DNA of 64,000 nt from JABMQB01 sp963677475 (GCA_963677475.2 CAXXQD010000021.1:310001-374000), one strand, 5' to 3'. Shown: positions 44,569 to 54,454, counted from the stretch's first letter. Numbers and translations: made by a program. Notes: a model not told the origin generated them from the letters alone.

Positions 44569-45136
44569 TTCGTTTATAAAATAACCAAGCCGAAGCATAT
44601 TTCGGATTATCTTCGCGGTAACCATGCAAATATTGCCTTGCCTCAACTTCGTTCGGATATTTTTGTACAATTACCCGGTAAAAGCCATTGTCTCCCATTT
44701 TTAAATAGGTATTAGCATAGCCTTTACCCTGCAACGATGATACGAACATTTCAGCATATTGTTTGGTTAAAAAACTGCCACTCACAATATGAAAAAACCT
44801 TTGTTCTTTTGGAACATAAACAAAAGGTTTAACAATCTCTTCAACCGGATCATCTTCAACTACTGCCATTGTATTTTCCTCTTCTATCACAGGGGCAGTT
44901 GTAATGGTTTCTGTACCCATCTCAGATACTTCTTCCGGGAAAAGCTGGATTACATGCTCAGTTTTTGCTGTTTCTTCCCTCAAATGTTCCGGTAAATCAT
45001 CGGCCTCAACCACTTTTTGTGGAATTCGGAACATATTTCTTGAACCTGCTGTTTTTTTAGATGTGCTACATGTTGTAAATAACAATAGCGATAAAACCAT
45101 TAAAAATGTTAGTCGAATTAACGTGAGAAATTTCAT
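44531..45136 (-). CDS. SPOR-domain lipoprotein
   Basis: 201 residues. Lipoprotein signal with lipobox LLLFTTC (Cys ~22). A proline- and glutamate-rich linker is followed by a C-terminal SPOR fold (~110-195, FHIVSGSFLTKQYAEMFVSSLQGKGYANTYLKMG, GFYRVIVQKYPNEVEARQYL). SPOR domains bind denuded peptidoglycan at division sites. Its 3' end overlaps the start of the MEMO1 gene by about 38 nt, so the two are translationally linked. Binding to peptidoglycan is inferred from the fold. Confidence 0.83.
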   Translation of the reverse strand: MKFLTLIRLTFLMVLSLLLFTTCSTSKKTAGSRNMFRIPQKVVEADDLPEHLREETAKTEHVIQLFPEEVSEMGTETITTAPVIEEENTMAVVEDDPVEEIVKPFVYVPKEQRFFHIVSGSFLTKQYAEMFVSSLQGKGYANTYLKMGDNGFYRVIVQKYPNEVEARQYLHGYREDNPKYASAWLFYKRNGDGSLAFNQYY

Positions 45137-45922
45137 AATTATGTTGTTTTATTAGTCATGCTTTTAATCTGCTGAATACCATAACATTAACCCATGTTTG
45201 ATTACAGCATCACGTTTTTACATTCCCTTTAGGTTTATTTCACCCACAATGCTATCGTGACTCTTTTAAAATTAGGCAAACGCCAACTATTTATGGTGGG
45301 AATAGGCTTTCAGAAGCTTCTACTTATTAACGGTTAATTGTTTAAAGCAAATTAACATCTTCTTTATCTTCATTAATTGCTGTCTATCTGATAGTTACGA
45401 ACTATCTGTGCGCTTTATCAACTCTTTTTTGTTAATAGAATCAGGGAAGCGAATGAGTTTATTGAATGGCGAAGCAATTTGTACGAAAACCGGACAAAAA
45501 ACCGAAATTTCAATAAGAATACACTTGAAAATTCAGATTGCCAGGCTGTGTACTAGTTTATATATTATACTCATTATGTGTTGGTTACAAATAAATAAAC
45601 ATATAGTGTTCATAACGGTTCCATTTGTGGGAAATGTGTATGGAAAACACCCTGAATAAAAATGCATTTTTGCCCTTCAATAACATTTGACATTATAGAA
45701 AATATTCCTGTCCGAAATGCATATGGTCTGTGCTTAAAATCAATTTCATTAAACGGGCAAACCTTAAATATCTAACATTGTAACTAACTCAAACATTTAT
45801 TACTTTTGATGGCACATGAAGCACAAATACTAAATTTGTGCCCAACAAACAGAGGACTTAATTTACTTCTAATTATAAAAAAGTAGAAAACCGCGATTGA
45901 CATAAAACAATCTCAAACATAC
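45137..45922. other. 786-nt gap without a convincing gene
   Basis: The stretch between the SPOR lipoprotein and the CotH gene contains no gene I recognise. Two overlapping short plus-strand frames exist: GTG 45408-45659 (83 codons), and a different frame across about 45395-45560 that looks slightly more coding-like (REANEFIEWRSNLYENRTK) but lacks a good start. They may be a decayed gene. A perfect 14-nt palindrome, AAAAATGCATTTTT, lies at 45658-45671. The last 120 nt carry the CotH promoter. Confidence 0.5.
45805..45838 (+). promoter_or_regulatory. Promoter of the CotH-like gene (TTTG / TAAATTTG)
   Basis: TTTG at 45805-45808 and TAAATTTG at 45831-45838 are 26 nt apart start to start, an excellent Bacteroidota promoter. 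A second potential box TACTTTTG (45801-45808) with TTG at 45778 overlaps it. The 5' leader would be about 80 nt. Confidence 0.72.
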
Positions 45923-47632
45923 ATGAAAATAAAACTTCTTCTGGTTATAATTTTGGTGCTGATTTTCAGTAAATTAATGGCTGTTAACGATACAATTGCC
46001 ATCCATAATAATATGTATCAAGTTGACAGCACCAAAAAGTTAATCCTGGTAAACCAAAATGTTGATAGTTTAAACCTGGAAACCAATACTATATACCAGG
46101 CAATAAAATTGAACGGAGTATTCACTTTTATAAGTCCAGTCGCAGAAATTGAAGTTGGCAAGCAATATATTGTGCACAATGAACTAAATGAAGCTCACCT
46201 CCTTTACTTTTCCCAGTTGCCAATCATTCATATTGAAACTGAAAATATTGTGGAAGATGAACCCAGGGTATTGGCTAACTTTTTTATGGTAGAAAACAAC
46301 AGGGACAGTATCCGTTCTAAAATAGGAATTGAGTTTCGGGGAGGGTGGACCCAGTCTTTACCCAAAAAATCGTTTCGATTCGAATTCTGGGAAGATACTG
46401 ATGGCAACAACACCAAAAACATTAGTTTATTAAACATGCGTAACGATGATGATTGGAACTTACAGGCAATGTATAACGAACCATTACGTATTCGAAGTAA
46501 AACCAGTTTTCATTTATGGCAATTAATAAATAAACTTCATTATTCAACATCGGAACCGGAAGCAATAAATAGTGTGCGCCAAAAATACGTTGAGCTATTT
46601 TTTAATGGCGAATATCGGGGGATTTATGCCTTAAGTGAAAGAATTGACCGAAAACAATTAAAACTTTCTAAATCGGAAGATAATGTGCTCAGCGGCGAAC
46701 TTTACAAAGGGGTGAGCTGGGGGGCATCCACTTTTAAAGAATGTCCATATTTTGACAATAACAATAGGTATTGGAGTGGTTTTGATTACGAATATCCCGA
46801 CGATTTTACAAATTGGGAAACGCTGTATGAATTTGTAAACTTCGTGGTTAATGAAGACAGCCTGGGCTTTTATTCGGAATACCCTAATAAGTTTGATATT
46901 GAAAATGCCGTTGATTATTTCATTTTTCTGAACCTGGTTAGGGCAACCGATAATTATGGAAAAAATATTTACCTCGCAAAATATACAAAAGACGATGTTT
47001 ATTTTTACGTGCCATGGGATTTGGATGGAACATTTGGAACCATTTGGAACGGGTCGCAGGAAAACATTACAAACGACATTTTGCTGAATGGCTTTTATAA
47101 AAGGCTCATCCGGGATAATAGTCCAAATGGCTTTATCGATAAACTTGCCGGCAAGTGGAACAATTTTCGAAATCACATTTTATCCGAAGAAAATTTACTG
47201 GGATTATTGGAAGAAAACTATAATTATCTTTTAGAGAATGGCATTTACGAAAGGGAAGTACTTGCCTGGCCTGATTGTGAATACCTGGATTTTGAAAATC
47301 TTGCATACACAAAAACATGGTTAAATGATAGATTAGCTTATTTAGACAAAGTTTTTAATGATCCTGAATTATTAACAGGAGTTGAAATTGATAACACAAA
47401 TACTGATTTTCATATTTACCCAAATCCTGCCAACTTATATGTGCAAATAAACCATCTCAATAAACCTGAAAGCATCGAAATCAGAAATATTCTTGGCCAA
47501 TTAATCGATCGGAAAAACATAAATTTCGATACCCGGATTGATTTATCCGCTTATAAAGACGGCACCTATTTTATAACGGGATTCTTTGAAAATGGTAGAA
47601 AAAGGACTAAAACACTGCTTATCCGAAGGTAA
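45923..47632 (+). CDS. Secreted CotH kinase-family protein with T9SS sorting domain
   Basis: 569 residues. Signal peptide (MKIKLLLVIILVLIFSKLMA), then a CotH domain (~115-450) with FRGGWTQSLPKKSFRFEFW, LNMRNDDDWNLQAMYNEPLRIRSKTSFHLWQ, YVELFFNGEYRGIYALSERIDR and YVPWDLDGTFGT, whose Asp residues match the CotH metal/ATP site. The end (~490-569, FHIYPNPANLYVQINHL ... DGTYFITGFFENGRK) is a T9SS type A sorting domain. CotH proteins are atypical protein kinases that phosphorylate spore-coat proteins in Bacillus; here a surface role is likely. It has its own strong promoter. Confidence 0.82.
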   Translation: MKIKLLLVIILVLIFSKLMAVNDTIAIHNNMYQVDSTKKLILVNQNVDSLNLETNTIYQAIKLNGVFTFISPVAEIEVGKQYIVHNELNEAHLLYFSQLPIIHIETENIVEDEPRVLANFFMVENNRDSIRSKIGIEFRGGWTQSLPKKSFRFEFWEDTDGNNTKNISLLNMRNDDDWNLQAMYNEPLRIRSKTSFHLWQLINKLHYSTSEPEAINSVRQKYVELFFNGEYRGIYALSERIDRKQLKLSKSEDNVLSGELYKGVSWGASTFKECPYFDNNNRYWSGFDYEYPDDFTNWETLYEFVNFVVNEDSLGFYSEYPNKFDIENAVDYFIFLNLVRATDNYGKNIYLAKYTKDDVYFYVPWDLDGTFGTIWNGSQENITNDILLNGFYKRLIRDNSPNGFIDKLAGKWNNFRNHILSEENLLGLLEENYNYLLENGIYEREVLAWPDCEYLDFENLAYTKTWLNDRLAYLDKVFNDPELLTGVEIDNTNTDFHIYPNPANLYVQINHLNKPESIEIRNILGQLIDRKNINFDTRIDLSAYKDGTYFITGFFENGRKRTKTLLIRR

Positions 47633-47655
47633 CTTTAGCTGAAGTTTATTTTTTT
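47631..47655 (+). terminator. Weak terminator at the convergent CotH/cheB junction
   Basis: AACTTT (47631-47636) pairs with GAAGTT (47641-47646) with one G-U around AGCT, then a T run. It covers the end of both converging genes. Confidence 0.4.
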
Positions 47656-48218
47656 GGTTGATATACCAATTCAATCAACTTGTCTGCTATTTGATCTAAA
47701 TTTAGCCGGATTTCGGGTTTGGCTGTTTTTAATGCAAACCTGGGCATGATCGGAGCTACCGCATGACACGGGTTTTGTATGATGGTTTTGCCACCAAAGC
47801 TTTTTATGGTTTTTAAACCATTGGCACCATCGGAGTTTGCCCCGGTTAAAATCAGTCCAATTAACTCATTTTTATATACCCAGGCTGCCGATTCAAATAA
47901 GATATCGATGGATGGGCGGGAAAAATTAAGCTTTTTCTCGGTTGACAATGAAAATGTGCGATCATCCTCAACAAGTAAATGATAATTAGGTGGCGCAAAA
48001 TAAATATGGCCGCTTAAAATCTCTTCATTAATTTCTGCTTCTTTTACTTTTAATTTACAAGCGTCGTTTAAAAAATTAACAAACACATCGTTATTATGAT
48101 CGCCAATGTGCAATACAACAATTACAGGTACAGGAAAGTCTTTTTCGAACCTTGGCAATATCAATTTTAAGGCTTCAAGACCTCCAAAAGATGTACCTAT
48201 AACAATTGCTTTATACAT
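47646..48218 (-). CDS. CheB methylesterase domain protein (no receiver)
   Basis: 190 residues, only the CheB catalytic domain. The Ser-His-Asp set is visible: GTSFGG (Ser), LHIGDH (His) and GANSDGANG (Asp). The usual N-terminal receiver is absent, so it is not directly controlled by CheA phosphorylation. It is the last gene in the HK-HK-CheR-CheB operon, and its ATG overlaps the cheR stop by one base (TAATG). Substrate here is unknown, as no chemoreceptor is in the window. Confidence 0.85.
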   Translation of the reverse strand: MYKAIVIGTSFGGLEALKLILPRFEKDFPVPVIVVLHIGDHNNDVFVNFLNDACKLKVKEAEINEEILSGHIYFAPPNYHLLVEDDRTFSLSTEKKLNFSRPSIDILFESAAWVYKNELIGLILTGANSDGANGLKTIKSFGGKTIIQNPCHAVAPIMPRFALKTAKPEIRLNLDQIADKLIELVYQPKK

Positions 48219-49069
48219 TAAATAAGCTTCTTTTTATATATCTTTTGTTTTTCGTCAACCGGATCAAATTCATTCTCCAAATCGGTAAATTTAATGCTCT
48301 CTTTTGTTCCCAGGCACAAAATGCCCGAAGCAGGTAAGCTTTCGCTAAATAGTTTTAGTACTTTGTTCTGAAGTTGCTTATCAAAATAGATAAGTACATT
48401 TCGGCAAAAGATCAGGTTAACTTCTGCAAAAACACTGTCGGTTACAAGATTATGGTCAGCGAAAACAATACGGTTCGATAATTCTTTATTGAACATTACC
48501 GACCCATACATGGACTGGTAATAATCCGATAATTTATTTTTTCCTCCCGCCAACCGGTAATTACGTTCGAATAATTCAATATCGGCTTTATTGTAAACCC
48601 CCTCTTTTGCTGTTTCCAATACCTTTCTGTTAAAATCGGTGGCGTACACCTGGCACCGGTGAAGTAAACCTTCTTCTTGCAGCAAAATGGCCAATGAATA
48701 CACCTCTTCGCCAGTGGAACAGCCTGCATGCCAAATTTTAAAAAAGGTATAGGTTTTTAGCTTTGGGACGATGTTTTCGCGAAACGAATTATAAAAATCC
48801 GGATCACGAAACATTTCTGTTACGTTTATCGAGAGGTCATCAAGTAGTTCCCTAAATGAATTTAAATCGCGAAGTATGGTATTTTGCAAATCGCTTACCG
48901 TTTCCAGTCCACTCATTGCCAATCGGTTAAGAATCCTTCGGCGAACATGTGATTTGCTGTAATTTCTGAAATCATATCCGTATTTAAGATATATTGCTTC
49001 CAGAAGCAAATGGATTTCAATATTCAACAGATCGGTATTCGACTCGTCATAAGTACTTTTATTGGACAC
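48218..49069 (-). CDS. CheR-type glutamate methyltransferase
   Basis: 283 residues. CheR all-alpha N-domain (HLLLEAIYLKYGYDFRNYSKSHVRRRILNRL), then the SAM methyltransferase core (KIWHAGCSTGEEVYSLAILL, CQVYATDFNRKVLETAKEGVY, LIFCRNVLIYFD). It methylates receptor glutamates in chemotaxis systems. It overlaps the cheB-like gene by one base. In Bacteroidota, CheR/CheB pairs can act with hybrid kinases outside flagellar chemotaxis. Confidence 0.9.
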   Translation of the reverse strand: MSNKSTYDESNTDLLNIEIHLLLEAIYLKYGYDFRNYSKSHVRRRILNRLAMSGLETVSDLQNTILRDLNSFRELLDDLSINVTEMFRDPDFYNSFRENIVPKLKTYTFFKIWHAGCSTGEEVYSLAILLQEEGLLHRCQVYATDFNRKVLETAKEGVYNKADIELFERNYRLAGGKNKLSDYYQSMYGSVMFNKELSNRIVFADHNLVTDSVFAEVNLIFCRNVLIYFDKQLQNKVLKLFSESLPASGILCLGTKESIKFTDLENEFDPVDEKQKIYKKKLI

Positions 49070-49083
49070 TGTTTTACGCTATT

Positions 49084-50658
49084 TTATGTATTTGTGGCTT
49101 CCATAATTACAGTAATAAGTTCCTTTTCTGAAAAAGGTTTGCTTAAAAAGTTGTTTATACCAACATTATAACAATCGTCTTTAGTATCGCTTAACGAACT
49201 TGCCGTTACAGCAATTATATAAGCCGGTTCTTTGCCGTTAACTTCTTGTTCATACTCCCGGATCATTTTTGTTGCCTGCAGCCCATCTAAAACCGGCATT
49301 TGGATATCCATTAAAATAATATCATATGCCATTTTTTTATGCATTTCGTATGCTTCTTTACCGTTCGATGCAATTTCACAATCATAGCCCAAATGTTTAA
49401 GTCCAAATGAAGACACTTTTTGGTTGATCAAATTGTCCTCAGCCAACAATATCCGAAGGTTTTTGGGCAATTTCTTTTTCTCTTGGTTATTATTGTGTTC
49501 AATTTCTTTTATTGGCAAACGAAACCAAAACTCGGAACCTTTTCCTAACTCGCTTTTCACGTTTATTTCCCCATTCATCAAGCTCACAAGGTTTTTTGAG
49601 ATCGATAATCCAAGTCCTGTACCACCATACTGGCGTGAAATAAAATCCTCGGATTGTGAAAACTCTTTGAACAACATTTTTTGTCCATTTTCAGAAATCC
49701 CAATCCCCGTATCAATGACCCTAAATAACAATTCCGTTTTAATTTCGTTTTTTGAGAACAGTTCAACAATTAATTCTACACTTCCCTTTTCAGTAAATTT
49801 AATGGCATTATTTACCAAATTTAAAATAATTTGATTTATCCGAAGTGGGTCACCTATCAATTTGGCAGGAACATTTTCTGCAATGGAATAGTTGAACTCA
49901 ATTCCTTTCTCAATAGCCCTAAATTTCATTAGTTGATAAACATTTTCAACCAGCTCCTGAAGTTCAAAGTTAATCGATTCAAATTTCACTTTTCCCTGCT
50001 CAATTTTAGAAAAATCAAGTATATCGTTAATAATCATCAGTAAGTTTTCACCAGAGCTGGTAATTATGTTAATCAGGTCTTGTTGTTCCATGTTAAGCCC
50101 CGATTTTTGCAACAACTTGGATATTCCGATAACACCGTTAAGCGGTGTACGAATTTCGTGTGACATGTTTGCCAGGAACATTGATTTTGTCCGTGTTGCT
50201 TCTTCCGCCCTATTTTTTGCAATTTTAAGGTTCATATTTACCTTTTCCATTTCAACAAGCAGGTCATTAAGCTTTGCACGTTGTAAATATAAGTCAAGAA
50301 AAACCCTTACTTTTCCTTTCAAAATGTCCGGAATAATTGGTTTTGGGATAAAATCAACCGCACCTGTTTCAATACCTTTAATGATATGCAAATCGCTTTG
50401 ATGGATAGCCGACACAAAAATTACAGGCAGGTAGCGTGTCTTTTTTCTCTGGCGCATCATTTCAAGCGTTTCATAACCATTTATTCCCGGCATTTGCACA
50501 TCGAGTATTACCAAGGCAAATTCTTCCTTCTGGCTTAATTTTAATGCATCAAATCCGGATGATGCCCGGATGATTTCAACATCAAAATCATCCAGTATTG
50601 CTTCCAGGCTTATGAGGTTTTCTATCAAATCATCAACGATCAGTATTTTTGGTTTCAT
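49084..50658 (-). CDS. Soluble hybrid kinase: REC-HisKA-HATPase-REC
   Basis: 524 residues, no TM helix. Receiver 1 (residues 1-120, LIVDDLIENLISLEAIL, LVILDVQMPG), HisKA with FLANMSHEIRTPLNGVIG (~165), HATPase (~270-385, NQIILNLVNNAIKFT, GTGLGLSISKNLV) and a C-terminal receiver (~400-520, ILLAEDNLINQKV, DIILMDIQMPVLDG). It is a phosphorelay hub between the large sensor kinase upstream and the CheR/CheB proteins downstream. The HK-HK order is typical of Bacteroidota signalling operons. Confidence 0.9.
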   Translation of the reverse strand: MKPKILIVDDLIENLISLEAILDDFDVEIIRASSGFDALKLSQKEEFALVILDVQMPGINGYETLEMMRQRKKTRYLPVIFVSAIHQSDLHIIKGIETGAVDFIPKPIIPDILKGKVRVFLDLYLQRAKLNDLLVEMEKVNMNLKIAKNRAEEATRTKSMFLANMSHEIRTPLNGVIGISKLLQKSGLNMEQQDLINIITSSGENLLMIINDILDFSKIEQGKVKFESINFELQELVENVYQLMKFRAIEKGIEFNYSIAENVPAKLIGDPLRINQIILNLVNNAIKFTEKGSVELIVELFSKNEIKTELLFRVIDTGIGISENGQKMLFKEFSQSEDFISRQYGGTGLGLSISKNLVSLMNGEINVKSELGKGSEFWFRLPIKEIEHNNNQEKKKLPKNLRILLAEDNLINQKVSSFGLKHLGYDCEIASNGKEAYEMHKKMAYDIILMDIQMPVLDGLQATKMIREYEQEVNGKEPAYIIAVTASSLSDTKDDCYNVGINNFLSKPFSEKELITVIMEATNT

Positions 50659-50692
50659 ATTCTTTCCAATGGGTTTGTTATCTTATTGATAT

Positions 50693-53600
50693 TTAGTTTT
50701 TATAAAGCCATATTTTTAACATCGAAAATAGTTTCTCCTCGTTTAAAGGTTTCGACAAATAATCATTCGCCCCTTTCTTTAAAGCAGTTTCGTGATCTTC
50801 TTTCATTGCTTTAGCGGTTAAGCAAATAATTGGTATGTTTTTAATTTCCGGGGTATTTCGAATTATATTAATTGCCTCATACCCATCCATAACAGGCATC
50901 ATTACGTCCATAAGAACGAGATCAATATCACTATTTTCGTTCAACACATCAATTGCTACTTGTCCATTTTCAGCGTCCACCACTTCAATTTCCCTTTCCT
51001 CCAACATTTGTCCTAATGCGAATACATTTCGTATGTCGTCATCAACAACCAATATCTTTTTCCCTTTAAAAACCACATCTTGTGAACCTACAGAGGCTTT
51101 TGGCTTATTTTCGGGGATTGTTTTTGAAACCTGGTGAAGAAACATAGTAACCTCGTCCATAAGTCTCTCGTCCGATTTAATGCCTTTAAGTATGATGGTG
51201 TCAGTAAATGCCTTTAGTTCATTCACCTCTTCCGTCAACATTTCTTTTCCTGTGTAAACAATCACCTTCGGAATTGAAATACCATTATCCTTAAGCTTTT
51301 TAAGCAATTCTTTGCCCGAATAATCTGGAAGCCCCAAATCAAGGATAATGCAATCAAATTTCTCTGCACTCATAATTTCATAGGCCTCGCTTGCTAATTT
51401 AGCCTCCGAAGTTTCAATGTTTAAAGACTGGAACATGTCTTTAATAATGGTCCGTGTTGTTTGATCATCTTCCACAATAAGGATTCGTTTGAAAGGTTCT
51501 GAAAAATGATTCTCCAATGTTTTCAAAGCATCCTCAAAACTTGTAGTCTCCAGAGTTTTCAATCCGCTTTCCTCATCAGGCTCCTTATAATCAAATGGTG
51601 TTATCAAGTGAATTGGCAGTTTCCGAATTATTTGGTGATCTTTTAGTTTTTTGTAACCAGCATTATTGCTTTGGGTATATTCTGCAGCCAACATTATAGC
51701 CTTAGGCTGGAACTTTTCTGCCAGAACAATTCCATCCTGAATGTTCTCTGCAACAATAGCACTAAACTTTTTAGCCCTGGTTTGTTGTAAAAATTTCCCT
51801 GCTTCCTGCTTCGACGAATGAATAATCAAAACAGTTTGCCTGTCCATTGTATCGTTCCGGTCATCTTCAATGAATGGCTCCGGAATAGAATCTTTATCTA
51901 TTGCAGCAACCTCTTCCTTATTTTCAAGCTTTTGAACCTTTGGCTCAACTTCAGGGGCAACACTACCAATTTGTTCAGAATTATCGTTCAATGGTAGATA
52001 AATATAAAATTTTGATCCAACGTTAACCTTACTTTCCAGCATAATTTCGCCACCCAACAGTTTTATTAACTCACGAGAAATAGACAGCCCCAAGCCAGTT
52101 CCACCAAATTTTCTCGAAATACTGCCATCAGCTTGTTGGAATGCTTCAAAAATTGCTTCGAGTTTTTCTTCCGGAATCCCAACACCTGTATCTGAAACTT
52201 CTATGCAGCAAGTGTTTCCGGCATTTAGGCCTGACGACCTTAATTTGGTTGTTTGTGGTGTTTCCTTAAATAAAACGGATATCGAACCCTGACTGGTAAA
52301 TTTAAATGCATTTGACAGAAGGTTTTTCAAAATCTGCATTAAACGATACCTGTCGGTTGTAATAGCTTGCGGAAAGCTTTTTTCAACCTCCACATTAAAC
52401 ATTAAATCTTTATCTTGGGCAAGGGCATCAAAACCCATCAAAACTTCCTCTTTGAGGTCTATGGTACTTACCTGGTTTATGTCGAGGGTCATCTTCCCTG
52501 CTTCAATTTTTGAAAGGTCTAACACTTCATTTATTAATTGGAGCAAGTCGGTACCACTTTTGTGGATAATCTTGGCTGATTGAATTTGATCGTCTGTTAA
52601 ATTTCCTTTTTTATTGCTTGATAACAAATTTGACAAGATCAATAAACTATTTAAAGGCGTTCTTAACTCGTGTGACATATTTGCCAAAAATTCCGACTTA
52701 TATTGGCTTGCCAACTGTAACTCTTTTGCTTTTGTTTCAAGCTTATCCCTTGTTTTTGTTAGTTCTTCGTTTTTAACACTTATATCTTCTTTCTGAATTT
52801 CAAGCTGTCGGGTACGCTCCTCCAGTTCTTCATTTGACACCCTGAGTTCTTCCTGTTGAACCTGAAGTTTTTTCTCATTTTCGGTAAGTACTTTTGTATG
52901 CTCTACCAATTCTTCATTTGCAACGCGCAATTCTTCCTGCTGAACCTGAAGTTCACTTGCCTGATCCTGGGTTTTTTGCAGCAACTCATTCGTTCTTAAT
53001 ACATTTTCAGCAGAATTTAAATTGATGGCAATAATCTTCGAAGCATCCTCCATAAACTGAAGCTCAAGCTTGGAATAATCCTTAACAGAAGCTAACTCCA
53101 GAACCCCGATTAGCAAATCATTGAATAAAAGGGGAACTACAACTATTTGTTTTGGGACAAACGATCCTGCCGAAGAAAAGCTTTGGTAAAGATCACCTGG
53201 GATTTCGCTTAAAACCTGCATTTGTTTGCTATTTGCTACCTGCCCGATAATCCCTTCATTTAATTTTATCTTGTTCTTTAATTTTTGTGTATCAAAACCA
53301 GTTGAGCTTAACAATTTTAGGAAATGATGATCCTGGTTATATAAGTGGATGCTACCTAATTGCGAATGCAGAAATTCCATCAAAAAGGAAAGGGTCTGAG
53401 AAGCAATTTTTTCAGGCTGCTGCACTCCTCTTAGTTTTTCATTAATCAGGTTTATTCCTGTTTTGAACCACGAATCTTGTTCTGACTTATCATATGATTC
53501 TTTTAGTTTTTCAACCATCTTGTTTAGGGCAATACTCATCTCATCTTCATCAGACCTTGGAAGGATTTGATTGCTATAATCGCCTTCTGCTACCTTTTTG

Positions 53601-54454
53601 GTATGGTCAATTACATTTCGAAGCCCAATCTGTATCTCACGAAATGAATTGGCCAATTCCCCTATTTCGTTCTTCGTATAAATTGAAATGTCAGCATTAA
53701 GGTTACCTTTGGCAATTATGCCAAATTTCTTTACCATATCATGAACCGGAACCGAAATTGACCTGGAAATTAGCATTGATATGAATGCAATAGACCCAAC
53801 TAACAACAGTACTATTAATATTATTCCACCAAGCAATAGGTTATTTGCGTAATTATTTAACCCTGAAATGGCTGCTGCAAAATCATCATAAAAAACCCTC
53901 ATTTTTTCGAGATCTTCATTTATTGCGGCTTCAATATCGGATGTTCGGTTTTCTTTATGCAGCAACACTTCTCCCTTTATTTTTTCTCCCAGTTCATAAC
54001 CATGCATTGCTATTTCCTGGGCTTCAATCAACTTAACTGGCTTTAAGATTAATAATAGTTTTATCCTATTTGCCATCAATACTGCATTGTCACGGTCATT
54101 ATTATAGGCTTGCCCATAAGTTTTAAATAAAGTATCAATGAATTCGTTTTTCGGAAGTTGTGCTAACTGATCAACGATTCCGAAAGTGTGTGACATTTCA
54201 TTTGCCAGGTCCATTTTACTCAGGGCTTTCTCAAGCCACATATCATTTTTTGTAACAAGGTGCCTGTAATAATCTTCTATACCTTCCTGGAAAGTATTGT
54301 TATGAACGCGTTCTGCATTGATTATCAGATTTAATGTAATGCCGGTATTGTAAAAATAATTTGAGATAATGCCTAAAAGAAGAAGGCTATTTACAGCTAA
54401 AATACTAAAGATCCGGAGTTTGCTTTGGATTTTTAGATCACGGAATTTATACAT
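50693..54454 (-). CDS. Large membrane hybrid sensor kinase: HAMP, GAF, coiled coil, kinase, three receiver-like domains
   Basis: 1253 residues. TM helices near 14-36 and 205-230 flank a helical periplasmic sensor. HAMP follows at ~230-283, GAF at ~340-480, and a coiled coil at ~485-590 with two copies of VQQEELRV.NEEL. HisKA carries NMSHELRTPLN (His ~596), then HATPase (NLLSNAFKFTSQG, GTGLGLSISREL). The first receiver-like domain (~875-990) reads PKAIMLAAEYTQ where the phosphoacceptor Asp is expected, so it is degenerate. Receiver 2 (IILDLGLPDYSG) and receiver 3 (LVLMDVMMPVMDG) look functional. It heads the operon. The stimulus is unknown. Confidence 0.88.
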   Translation of the reverse strand: MYKFRDLKIQSKLRIFSILAVNSLLLLGIISNYFYNTGITLNLIINAERVHNNTFQEGIEDYYRHLVTKNDMWLEKALSKMDLANEMSHTFGIVDQLAQLPKNEFIDTLFKTYGQAYNNDRDNAVLMANRIKLLLILKPVKLIEAQEIAMHGYELGEKIKGEVLLHKENRTSDIEAAINEDLEKMRVFYDDFAAAISGLNNYANNLLLGGIILIVLLLVGSIAFISMLISRSISVPVHDMVKKFGIIAKGNLNADISIYTKNEIGELANSFREIQIGLRNVIDHTKKVAEGDYSNQILPRSDEDEMSIALNKMVEKLKESYDKSEQDSWFKTGINLINEKLRGVQQPEKIASQTLSFLMEFLHSQLGSIHLYNQDHHFLKLLSSTGFDTQKLKNKIKLNEGIIGQVANSKQMQVLSEIPGDLYQSFSSAGSFVPKQIVVVPLLFNDLLIGVLELASVKDYSKLELQFMEDASKIIAINLNSAENVLRTNELLQKTQDQASELQVQQEELRVANEELVEHTKVLTENEKKLQVQQEELRVSNEELEERTRQLEIQKEDISVKNEELTKTRDKLETKAKELQLASQYKSEFLANMSHELRTPLNSLLILSNLLSSNKKGNLTDDQIQSAKIIHKSGTDLLQLINEVLDLSKIEAGKMTLDINQVSTIDLKEEVLMGFDALAQDKDLMFNVEVEKSFPQAITTDRYRLMQILKNLLSNAFKFTSQGSISVLFKETPQTTKLRSSGLNAGNTCCIEVSDTGVGIPEEKLEAIFEAFQQADGSISRKFGGTGLGLSISRELIKLLGGEIMLESKVNVGSKFYIYLPLNDNSEQIGSVAPEVEPKVQKLENKEEVAAIDKDSIPEPFIEDDRNDTMDRQTVLIIHSSKQEAGKFLQQTRAKKFSAIVAENIQDGIVLAEKFQPKAIMLAAEYTQSNNAGYKKLKDHQIIRKLPIHLITPFDYKEPDEESGLKTLETTSFEDALKTLENHFSEPFKRILIVEDDQTTRTIIKDMFQSLNIETSEAKLASEAYEIMSAEKFDCIILDLGLPDYSGKELLKKLKDNGISIPKVIVYTGKEMLTEEVNELKAFTDTIILKGIKSDERLMDEVTMFLHQVSKTIPENKPKASVGSQDVVFKGKKILVVDDDIRNVFALGQMLEEREIEVVDAENGQVAIDVLNENSDIDLVLMDVMMPVMDGYEAINIIRNTPEIKNIPIICLTAKAMKEDHETALKKGANDYLSKPLNEEKLFSMLKIWLYKN

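Noticed and set aside
45408..45659. GTG-started 83-codon frame in the large gap
   Set aside because: No promoter, weak start, cysteine/isoleucine-rich composition unlike its neighbours; kept only as a note in the gap entry.
46658..47176. A 172-codon minus-strand frame opposite the CotH gene
   Set aside because: It is the antisense shadow of the CotH domain and contains no known motif.
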